In this document: in pieces, positions 1 through 4,561 of the stretch | How positions within the stretch are numbered: position 1 is the first letter of the stretch | Layout of the letters: every line of letters starts with the position of its first letter | From: RUG11551 sp045546875 | Lineage (GTDB): Bacteria > Planctomycetota > Planctomycetia > Pirellulales > Thermoguttaceae | Reading direction: 5' to 3' | Assembly (NCBI GenBank): GCA_045546875.1 | Contig: JAZQDP010000182.1 | Location: 1 to 6,928 of the forward strand | DNA: 6,928 nt | Translations under genes and position numbers: made by a program | Notes under the pieces: generated by a model | The model's database searches: none | The model's input: only the letters and a program-made list of their open reading frames with translations | What the model was told of the DNA's origin: nothing

Positions 1-427
1 GTTTGCGGTTTCCAATTATACTCAAAACAAAGATTCAAATTGCGGGTTTCCGCAAGTATATCAAAATTATTTTAGGATTAAATATAATTCCGAAATCTGC
101 TAAGTTCCCTATTTTCCAATTCGGTAAATTTTTAACGGTTATTTGTATCCTCTTGTTTTTAAGGTGTTTTGAAGATTTTTTCGAATTTTCTACAAAATGT
201 AGGGGAAACGCGTCTTGTCAATGGAATATTTAGGGGTATACTAGGAATCAAGTTTGGCACGGACGTCAAACCAAAGGGCGTTAAAAAAGATTATAACGCT
301 GTTAAACTCAACAGTTTTTTAATGGGTATTTACTTAGAAGCAATTATTTTTTGACTTAGAATTTGAGCTATAAATTCGGCGAGATTGTTAATTGTTTCGA
401 TATGTTTGGATTGTAAATTTTTGCTCA
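1..427. other. AT-rich non-coding stretch upstream of nrdD, no gene recognised
   Basis: I see no supportable gene here. Open frames of 76 codons (3-233) and 61 codons (169-354) exist on the + strand, but their translations are low-complexity and rich in F, I and K, match no family I recognise, and lack a clear Shine-Dalgarno site. The stretch holds small hairpins: CTACA/TGTAG at 190-202, GCGTTA/TAACGC at 278-299 and CTGTT/AACAG at 299-314. No tRNA, rRNA or recognisable riboswitch core was seen. It may be the 3' flank of a gene outside the window plus the nrdD regulatory region. Confidence 0.5.
299..320 (+). terminator. Possible weak rho-independent terminator
   Basis: A 5-bp stem (CTGTT 299-303 with AACAG 310-314, loop AAACTC) is followed directly by six T residues (315-320). 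It lies just 3' of a second hairpin, GCGTTA (278-283) with TAACGC (294-299), which shares base 299. The stem is short and AT-rich, so termination would be weak. If real, it would insulate nrdD from a gene left of the window. Confidence 0.35.
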
Positions 428-456
428 TTAACAATATTCTTGTCCCTTTGCATAAT
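428..456 (+). promoter_or_regulatory. Predicted sigma70-type promoter for nrdD
   Basis: TTAACA (428-433) and CATAAT (451-456) are separated by 17 nt, each one mismatch from consensus. The predicted start would be near 463, leaving a leader of about 37 nt before the ATG at 500. I looked for a paired NrdR box (ACAnnATATnnTGT type) and for an FNR site (TTGAT-N4-ATCAA) and found neither in convincing form, so anaerobic or dNTP control is not visible in the sequence. Confidence 0.45.
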
Positions 457-499
457 AAAAATTTTCAATTGTCAATTACTGATCTGATTATTTAGAGTC

Positions 500-2476
500 A
501 TGTCTCAAATAGAAAGTTCCCTGAAAAAACTCCGTAAACGCGATGGTCGCATAGTAGATTTTGACGATTCTCGAATTATTTCAGCCGCCGATCGCGCGCT
601 TCGAAGCGTAGGCACCGCCAATGACAAAGTCGCTAAGCGTATTGCTCGCGATGTAATTGAAGAGCTTGTTGACAAGGGTTACGATCAGCCAGATCAGATT
701 CCAGATCAGGAACTCGTTCAAGACTTAATTGAACATTCGTTCGTTAAACGCGGCATGACCGCTGCTGCGAAGGCGTTTATTCTTTACCGAGAACAACATC
801 AAAAGATGCGCGAAGCCAAGCACCTGATGATGGACGTTCAGGATTTGGTTGGTTCGTATTTGGGACAAGACGACTGGCGCGTCAATGAGAACTCAAATGC
901 AGGGTATTCTTATGCCAGTCTTCTCAATCACGTTTCCGGCGCAGTAATTGCAAATTACACTCTTGCTAATATTTATCCAAAAGAAATTGCTGAAGCCCAT
1001 TCTGAAGGCGATTTCCATCTTCACGACTTGTCTTGCGGCATCGTCGGCTACTGTGCCGGGTGGAGTTTACGAGATCTTCTGGAACGAGGTTTTCAGGGTA
1101 AAGGCGGTCGCGCTTCTGCGGCTCCAGCAAAACATTTTGACACCGCTTTAGGGCAAGTGGTGAATTTCCTTTGTACGCTCCAAACCGAATGGGCAGGGGC
1201 GCAGGCGTTTAGCTCTTTCGATACCCTCCTGGCTCCCTTTGTGCGTCATGACAATCTCAACTACAAAGAGATCAAACAGCACATTCAACAATTCGTTTTC
1301 GGGCTGAATATTGCCAGTCGCTGGGGACAAACTCCCTTTACCAACCTGACGTTTGACTGGGTGGTTCCGGAAGATTTGCGCAAACATCCGGTTATTATTG
1401 GCGGCAAGCCGTCAGAGACAGAAGTTTATGGCGATTTCCTGCCGGAAATGGACTTGATTAACAAGGCCTTTTTGGAAGTTATGTCTGAAGGTGATCGCGA
1501 TGGGCGAATTTTCACGTTCCCGATTCCGACTTACAATATCACCAAAGATTTTAACTGGGATTCCGAAAACGCCAAACTGCTCTTCTCCGTTACCGGCAAA
1601 TACGGTTTGCCGTATTTCCAGAACTTTGTCAATTCCGATTTGCACCCTGGCGACGTCCGTTCAATGTGCTGCCGTTTGCAGATGGACATGCGTGAACTTC
1701 GCAATAAGACTGGCGGGCTTTTCGGCGCGGGTGAACAGACCGGATCCATTGGCGTTGTTACGATTAACATGCCGCGTTTGGGATACCTTAGCAAAGATGA
1801 AAATGAGTTCATGAACCGTTTGGATTATCTGATGAATCTTGCCAAGGAATCATTGGAAATCAAACGCAAGGTCGTTGCCAAACATCTTAAAGGCGAACTG
1901 CTCCCATATACCCAGGTCTACTTGGCTACGCTGGATCACCACTTTAGCACCATCGGTTTGGTTGGCATGAACGAAGCCTGTTTGAATTTCCTTGGGTGTT
2001 CAATATGCGATCCGGAAGGTCAAGAATTTGCGTTGCGCGTCTTGCATCACATGAAAGACAAAATTTCTGATATGCAAGAAGAAACCGGTCATATCTACAA
2101 TCTTGAAGCCACTCCGGCAGAAGGAACCTCTTTCCGCCTGGCGAAGATTGACCGTAAAAAATACCCGGATATTATTTGCGCTGGCGATACAAACCCGTAT
2201 TATACCAACTCAACCCAGTTGCCGGTTGGTTATACAACAGACTTGTTTGAAGCTCTCGATCTTCAGGCTCCGCTTCAGCAAGAATATACGGGCGGAACGG
2301 TATTTCACGCTTTTGTTGGTGAACGTATTGACGACCCGGACCTGGTTGCCTCGCTCGTTAAACGAATTGCAACCAATTATCATATCCCATATTTTACCCT
2401 GACCCCAACGTTTAGCATCTGTCCGGTTCACGGGTATATTCCAGGAGAACATAATTGTTGTCCATTGGCTAAATAA
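500..2476 (+). CDS. nrdD: Anaerobic (class III) ribonucleoside-triphosphate reductase, large fragment lacking the glycyl-radical end
   Basis: NrdD reduces ribonucleoside triphosphates to deoxynucleotides in the cytoplasm without oxygen, using a glycyl radical installed by the radical-SAM activase NrdG. Residues about 9-103 form an ATP-cone regulatory domain (KRDGRIVDFD, EQHQKMR). The catalytic barrel follows, with HDLSCGIVGYCAGW (His175-Trp188), SMCCRLQMD holding the candidate thiyl-radical cysteine (Cys390/391), and GGLFGA..TGSIGVVTINMPR (from 405). The C-terminus begins the zinc site, with Cys641, His644 and Cys653/654, then reads Pro-Leu-Ala-Lys and stops. Family members continue through CPxCG...EVYSRVTGY. 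Here that part, with the essential radical glycine, is absent and is encoded separately at 2646-2831. The ATG at 500 is preceded by an in-frame TGA at 485. The Shine-Dalgarno site (AGAG, 494-497) is weak and close. Family identity is certain; how the two pieces combine is inferred. Confidence 0.95.
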   Translation: MSQIESSLKKLRKRDGRIVDFDDSRIISAADRALRSVGTANDKVAKRIARDVIEELVDKGYDQPDQIPDQELVQDLIEHSFVKRGMTAAAKAFILYREQHQKMREAKHLMMDVQDLVGSYLGQDDWRVNENSNAGYSYASLLNHVSGAVIANYTLANIYPKEIAEAHSEGDFHLHDLSCGIVGYCAGWSLRDLLERGFQGKGGRASAAPAKHFDTALGQVVNFLCTLQTEWAGAQAFSSFDTLLAPFVRHDNLNYKEIKQHIQQFVFGLNIASRWGQTPFTNLTFDWVVPEDLRKHPVIIGGKPSETEVYGDFLPEMDLINKAFLEVMSEGDRDGRIFTFPIPTYNITKDFNWDSENAKLLFSVTGKYGLPYFQNFVNSDLHPGDVRSMCCRLQMDMRELRNKTGGLFGAGEQTGSIGVVTINMPRLGYLSKDENEFMNRLDYLMNLAKESLEIKRKVVAKHLKGELLPYTQVYLATLDHHFSTIGLVGMNEACLNFLGCSICDPEGQEFALRVLHHMKDKISDMQEETGHIYNLEATPAEGTSFRLAKIDRKKYPDIICAGDTNPYYTNSTQLPVGYTTDLFEALDLQAPLQQEYTGGTVFHAFVGERIDDPDLVASLVKRIATNYHIPYFTLTPTFSICPVHGYIPGEHNCCPLAK

Positions 2477-2586
2477 CCTTCTTGTCTGCAGGAGGCAATT
2501 TCTTAAATCGCTTGGTTGAACTGATAAGACCGTGTGTGTCTTAACGGTTGACATGGATTGCGTTTAAGAGGTTGCCAAAAGCAGGT

Positions 2587-2595
2587 TGTTATAAT
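2587..2595 (+). promoter_or_regulatory. Possible extended -10 promoter for the glycyl-radical ORF
   Basis: TGT-TATAAT is a perfect extended -10 element (TGn directly before TATAAT at 2590-2595). No good -35 lies 16-18 nt upstream. Transcription would start near 2602, giving a leader of about 44 nt that includes the Shine-Dalgarno site. If used, the glycyl-radical piece could be made independently of the large piece. Short AT-rich matches of this kind also arise by chance. Confidence 0.3.
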
Positions 2596-2632
2596 TTGTT
2601 TCCTGATTTCGTTATTCTACTTATCATCGCAA

Positions 2633-2638
2633 AAGGAG
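2633..2638 (+). promoter_or_regulatory. Strong Shine-Dalgarno site of the detached glycyl-radical ORF
   Basis: AAGGAG ends 7 nt before the ATG at 2646, which is optimal spacing. It is far better than the site in front of the large nrdD piece. This is the main evidence that the short ORF is translated in its own right and is not just a broken 3' remnant. Confidence 0.8.
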
Positions 2639-2645
2639 TATTTGA

Positions 2646-2831
2646 ATGTCAATTTGTGGAGAAAAAACGGAAGTTTATTCACGCGTTACTGGTTACTTTC
2701 GTCCGGTTTCTAACTGGAATAAGGGCAAGAAAGAGGAGTTCAAGGATCGTCAAACGTTCCAGGTAAATAAGTCACAGTCGTGCAACTGCGCTTCTCAGCC
2801 GAAGGAAACCAAAACTGCAGCGACGTGCTAG
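2646..2831 (+). CDS. nrdD: Stand-alone glycyl-radical domain of NrdD (detached C-terminus)
   Basis: This 61-aa protein matches the extreme C-terminus of class III ribonucleotide reductases. It starts MSICGEKTEVYSRVTGYF and continues RPVSNWNKGKKEEFKDRQTF, the usual conserved flank. Gly16 (codon 2691-2693) in RVTGY is the predicted radical-carrying glycine that NrdG would activate. Cys4 corresponds to the second Cys of the CPxC zinc knuckle whose first half (Cys-Pro) ends the upstream protein, so the zinc site would be completed between two chains. The tail carries Cys46, Cys48 and a C-terminal Cys61. The ORF is in a different frame from the large piece, has its own AAGGAG and ATG, and has an in-frame TGA immediately upstream. 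Family precedent for a detached glycyl-radical domain is GrcA (YfiD), which complements pyruvate formate-lyase. Assembly with the large piece is inferred. Confidence 0.9.
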   Translation: MSICGEKTEVYSRVTGYFRPVSNWNKGKKEEFKDRQTFQVNKSQSCNCASQPKETKTAATC

Positions 2832-2891
2832 GCTTCCGTTTTTCCCGGTGATTGGTTTTCCCCGTCAATAGCCAATCTGATAAACATATTT

Positions 2892-2922
2892 AAAGAGTTG
2901 ATAGTAATATCAACTCTTTTTT
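2892..2922 (+). terminator. Strong rho-independent terminator after the split nrdD
   Basis: A perfect 12-bp stem (2892-2903 with 2908-2919), closed by a GTAA loop, is followed by a run of T residues ending at 2922. It closes the transcription unit containing both nrdD pieces, which supports treating the short ORF as the last gene of that unit. Confidence 0.85.
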
Positions 2923-2991
2923 ATTTCAACGCTGTAATTAGTTGTGTAACAATCAGGAGGAATAAAAAGGTAAAATATAATCGTTAAGCGC

Positions 2992-3020
2992 TTGACAAAC
3001 AGTTTGATGTTTGTTAGAAT
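2992..3020 (+). promoter_or_regulatory. Strong sigma70-type promoter of the cupin / Cys-rich operon
   Basis: A perfect TTGACA (2992-2997) and TAGAAT (3015-3020) are spaced by 17 nt, with a predicted start near 3027. An overlapping TATAAT at 3020-3025 would be 22 nt from the -35 and is less likely to be the partner. The spacer and the initially transcribed region each contain an inverted repeat (listed separately), so this promoter is probably regulated. Confidence 0.75.
2995..3014. promoter_or_regulatory. Inverted repeat between -35 and -10 (operator candidate)
   Basis: ACAAACA (2995-3001) and TGTTTGT (3008-3014) are perfect 7-bp arms around a 6-nt spacer. The element overlaps the end of the -35 box and fills the promoter spacer, which is where a dimeric repressor or a MerR-type activator binds. 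No regulator gene is adjacent, so the binding protein is unknown. Confidence 0.4.
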
Positions 3021-3029
3021 ATAATAAAT

Positions 3030-3046
3030 ACAGGTTAATAACCTGT
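3030..3046. promoter_or_regulatory. Perfect 17-bp palindrome just after the transcription start (operator candidate)
   Basis: ACAGGTTA-A-TAACCTGT has 8-bp perfect arms around one central base. It lies at about +4 to +20 relative to the predicted start, a classic position for a repressor operator. With a one-base centre it is a poor RNA hairpin, so a protein-binding DNA site is the better reading. Confidence 0.55.
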
Positions 3047-3063
3047 TTTAATAGAAGTGCGGA

Positions 3064-3132
3064 ATGAAAAAAAGCTTTAGTAAAACGCCCCCGATATTTG
3101 TGATTAGTATATTATGGCATTTAAAAAGATAG
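3064..3132 (+). CDS. Possible 22-aa leader ORF overlapping the cupin start
   Basis: ATG at 3064 opens MKKSFSKTPPIFVISILWHL plus Lys-Arg and stops at TAG 3130-3132. It runs past the cupin ATG (3114) in another frame. A weak AGAAG lies 6 nt upstream. The cupin gene has no Shine-Dalgarno site of its own, so ribosomes finishing this ORF could reinitiate at it. There is no homology support and the ORF could be chance. Confidence 0.22.
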   Translation: MKKSFSKTPPIFVISILWHLKR

Positions 3133-3488
3133 ATCAACCGGTTCGTTTTCCTGATCCTACAATGGTAACGGAAGAGTTTTTTGGCAAGATAAGTTCTGGA
3201 CAGTCTGAAATCAGCATTGGTCATTTGCGAAGCGACGCAGGGTGGTCAGAAGCCCCTCAAAGGCCGGAATTCGACGAATACACTGTTGTCTTAAAGGGAG
3301 CGTTATACTTGCGGGCAGAAGACGGAACTGTTACAGTCTGCCGAGCGAATCAGGGAATCCTGGTTGAAAAAGGAACTTTAGTACAATATTCTTCTCCGGA
3401 GCCGGACGGCGCGGACTATATTTCCGTCTGTATTCCGGGGTTTGACATGAAATTAGCCCATCGTGAGGGCATGGAGGATGTCCAATGA
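3114..3488 (+). CDS. Small cupin-fold protein without canonical metal ligands
   Basis: This 124-aa protein has the length and pattern of a single-domain cupin. Strands carry DEYTVVLKGALYL (cupin motif 1 region, about residues 58-70) and GILVEKGTLVQY (motif 2 region, from about 82), ending in a CIPGFDMKLAHRE segment seen in small EutQ-like cupins. The HxH of motif 1 and the His of motif 2 are absent, so a metal-dependent enzyme is unlikely; a ligand-binding or structural role fits better. No signal peptide is seen, so it should be cytoplasmic. An in-frame TAG at 3105-3107 limits the start to ATG 3114, which has no visible Shine-Dalgarno site. It is the first main gene of an operon behind the promoter at 2992-3020 and overlaps the next gene by ATGA. 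The fold is fairly sure; the function is unknown. Confidence 0.82.
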   Translation: MAFKKIDQPVRFPDPTMVTEEFFGKISSGQSEISIGHLRSDAGWSEAPQRPEFDEYTVVLKGALYLRAEDGTVTVCRANQGILVEKGTLVQYSSPEPDGADYISVCIPGFDMKLAHREGMEDVQ

Positions 3489-3853
3489 AAAAAGTTTTGA
3501 CTCTTGTTATTTCAATTTCAGCCGTTTTGATATTTACCGTTGCATGTTGGTTCAATTCGCAGGCGACTGTTGTTGCTCAAGAAGAATACACAACGCATTA
3601 TTCAGCGTACTTGTGCAACAATTGCGGATTTGGCAACCGCAAAGACAACTGCGTCAAATGTGGCAAATGGTGTGGAAGTACAAAGATTCCCGCCCGGCTG
3701 TGCAGCGACTGCGGATTCGGCAACCGAAAAGACAACTGCTGCGTCTGCGGCAAATGGTGCGGATCTACGAAAATCCCAGCGTCCTTGTGCAACAACTGCG
3801 GATTCGGCAACCGCAAAGACAACTGCTGCAGGTGCGGCAAATGGGCGCCGTGA
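3485..3853 (+). CDS. Exported Cys-rich protein with three zinc-knuckle-like repeats
   Basis: I do not recognise a named family. The 122-aa protein begins with a signal sequence (MKK, then a hydrophobic core of about residues 4-20). TVAC at 18-21 resembles a poor lipobox, so it may be a lipoprotein; alternatively a signal peptidase I cut could follow VVA (residue 31). Three repeats follow at residues 43-71, 72-100 and 101-122, each LCxxCGFGNRKDNCxxCGKW, giving CxxC-x8-CxxC plus an extra Cys in the first two linkers (WCGSTKIPA). It has 17 cysteines in total. The spacing suits zinc binding by rubredoxin-type knuckles. Reduced Cys clusters outside the cytoplasm are unusual and might instead form disulfides or bind another metal. 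Translation starts from GGAGG (3473-3477), 7 nt before the ATG, which overlaps the cupin stop, so the two are co-translated. A terminator follows. Confidence 0.85.
   Translation: MKKVLTLVISISAVLIFTVACWFNSQATVVAQEEYTTHYSAYLCNNCGFGNRKDNCVKCGKWCGSTKIPARLCSDCGFGNRKDNCCVCGKWCGSTKIPASLCNNCGFGNRKDNCCRCGKWAP
3611..3850 (+). repeat. Tandem 87-nt repeat inside the Cys-rich gene
   Basis: Units start at 3611, 3698 and 3785, exactly 87 nt (29 codons) apart; the third is cut short by the stop codon. The units are closely similar at DNA level, including third codon positions in GGATTCGGCAACCG-like blocks, so the array grew by recent tandem duplication or is kept uniform by conversion. The repeat also creates long shadow frames on both strands that are not genes. 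Confidence 0.9.
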
Positions 3854-3894
3854 GGTAAACTTGTCAATAAAGCGTTAAGACGTTTCTTACGTTC

Positions 3895-3935
3895 AAAACG
3901 AGTCCGACGGGGTAGCCCGCTTGACTCGTTTTTTT
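3895..3935 (+). terminator. Rho-independent terminator of the cupin / Cys-rich operon
   Basis: AAAACGAGTC (3895-3904) pairs with GACTCGTTTT (3923-3932), with a small inner hairpin CGGG/CCCG (3908-3919) in the loop, and the stem runs into seven T residues (3929-3935). It separates this operon from the paralogous Cys-rich gene downstream. Confidence 0.8.
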
Positions 3936-3977
3936 AATAAAAATACTCCCGGTACGACATAATCTGTCATACCCGTC

Positions 3978-4005
3978 TTGCAGGGATAAATACAGCGTGT
4001 ATAAT
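3978..4005 (+). promoter_or_regulatory. Predicted promoter of the cytoplasmic Cys-rich paralogue
   Basis: TTGCAG (3978-3983) and a perfect TATAAT (4000-4005) are spaced by 16 nt. The predicted start near 4012 leaves a leader of about 116 nt. That leader contains AACAAT/ATTGTT (4063-4076, 2-nt centre), extendable with a G-U pair to 4060-4079, which could be an operator or a small hairpin. The upstream terminator and this promoter make the next gene its own unit. Confidence 0.5.
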
Positions 4006-4127
4006 CCGAGGTATATAAGATTCTATCGATCGAATTTTACGAGCGAGAATCATATCGTTGAGAACAATCAATTGTTTTCATTTGTTTATCTGTCTTACAA
4101 CCGTGTAAACGGGAAAGGAAAAACGTC

Positions 4128-4376
4128 ATGCCTAAATACGCCTATTTGTGCACGTCCTGTGCCAAAAAAGACTACTGTGTCAAATGCGGCAAATGGTGTG
4201 GAAGTACAAAACATCTCGCACGTCTTTGCAGTAGCTGTAGTGGCAGTTTTGACCGCTGTGTAAAATGCGGTAAAATGCTTACCAATTCAAATAGAGTTCC
4301 CGCCGTTCTGTGCAACAACTGCGGTTTCGGCGCCAAGCAAAATTACTGCTGCAAGTGCGGCAAATCGGCGCCGTGA
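4128..4376 (+). CDS. Cytoplasmic Cys-rich protein with three zinc-knuckle-like repeats (paralogue)
   Basis: This 82-aa protein resembles the repeat part of the gene at 3485-3853 but has no signal peptide, starting MPKYAYLCTSC. Its three units are more diverged: Cys8/11/17/20 (CxxC-x5-CxxC), Cys34/37/44/47 (x6) and Cys62/65/74/77 (x8), with additional Cys24 and Cys75, 14 in all. Each unit should hold one zinc or similar metal ion. Both proteins end in a CGK-x-AP-stop motif, and a 23-nt block is identical in the two genes (3662-3684 and 4188-4210), so they arose by duplication. AAGGA (4115-4119) lies 8 nt before the ATG. It is expressed from its own promoter after a long leader. The function is unknown; a metal-storage, chaperone or RNA-binding role is possible but unsupported. 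Confidence 0.85.
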   Translation: MPKYAYLCTSCAKKDYCVKCGKWCGSTKHLARLCSSCSGSFDRCVKCGKMLTNSNRVPAVLCNNCGFGAKQNYCCKCGKSAP

Positions 4377-4401
4377 GATCAATTCTGATTCTTAATCGTA
4401 T

Positions 4402-4454
4402 TCCTGCTCTTTCGCTTCCTTTTCCCGATTGGGTCGAGTAGCGATAGAGCAGGA
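4402..4454 (+). other. Large imperfect hairpin after the Cys-rich gene
   Basis: TCCTGCTCT (4402-4410) pairs with AGAGCAGGA (4446-4454). After one T-T mismatch, TCGCT (4412-4416) pairs with AGCGA (4440-4444). An inner CCC/GGG closes a GATT loop (4424-4433). No T run follows on either strand, so it is not a standard terminator. It may act as a 3' stabilising stem, as a terminator without a U tract, or in the leader of the ankyrin gene. Confidence 0.45.
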
Positions 4455-4464
4455 TAAGCGTTTA

Positions 4465-4486
4465 GGGAGAATGTTTTAACTCTCCC
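4465..4486 (+). other. Second hairpin in the leader of the ankyrin gene
   Basis: GGGAGA (4465-4470) pairs with TCTCCC (4481-4486) around a 10-nt loop and is followed by further C residues, not a T run. It sits 10 nt after the larger hairpin at 4402-4454. Together they make a structured block of about 85 nt between the two genes. I found no convincing promoter between it and the ATG at 4562. Confidence 0.35.
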
Positions 4487-4561
4487 CCCCTTGTCGGTAA
4501 TTGGCTGCTGGAGTTTTTTGAAACAGTATTATTATCCCGCTCTGAAAGTAAAGATCGAGCA

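Larger units (their letters stand above)
2477..2645 (+). other. Spacer splitting nrdD
   Basis: These 169 nt lie between the stop of the large NrdD piece and the ATG of the glycyl-radical piece. Stops occur in the upstream gene's frame, and a TGA (2643-2645) sits directly before the downstream ATG, so simple readthrough cannot join them. Contents: an orphan AGGAGG (2490-2495) with no start codon at a workable distance, a hairpin TAAGAC (2525-2530)/GTCTTA (2538-2543), an isolated TTGACA (2548-2553) with no -10 at the right distance, a TGTTATAAT extended -10 (2587-2595), and the Shine-Dalgarno site for the next ORF. No endonuclease or other protein is encoded. Confidence 0.7.

Noticed and set aside
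256..270. GGCACGGACGTCAA upstream of nrdD resembles the GADVN codon block of the ankyrin gene
   Set aside because: A single short match without surrounding similarity or an open ankyrin frame; most likely chance.
3..354. Two overlapping + strand open frames (76 and 61 codons) upstream of nrdD
   Set aside because: Low-complexity AT-driven translations, no clear ribosome site and no recognisable family; treated as non-coding.
340..375. TTGACT (351-356) with TATAAA (369-374) as an nrdD promoter
   Set aside because: The spacing is only 12 nt; the TTAACA-N17-CATAAT pair nearer the gene is better.
2441..2660. The nrdD break as a simple sequencing frameshift
   Set aside because: A one- or two-base error cannot explain it: 187 nt of unrelated sequence with stops separate the halves, and the second half has its own ribosome site and an in-frame TGA directly before its ATG.
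3611..3850. CRISPR-like direct repeats
   Set aside because: Units abut with no unique spacers and encode protein in frame; they are coding tandem repeats.
3463..3878. Long alternative frames on both strands across the Cys-rich gene
   Set aside because: They are shadows created by the 87-nt repeat, whose length is a multiple of three and keeps other frames open; the Cys-rich frame has the signal sequence, ribosome site and paralogue support.
3997..4263. 88-codon frame overlapping the second Cys-rich gene
   Set aside because: It starts in the promoter -10 region, is in another frame and has no ribosome site; the 4128 frame has AAGGA and homology to its neighbour.
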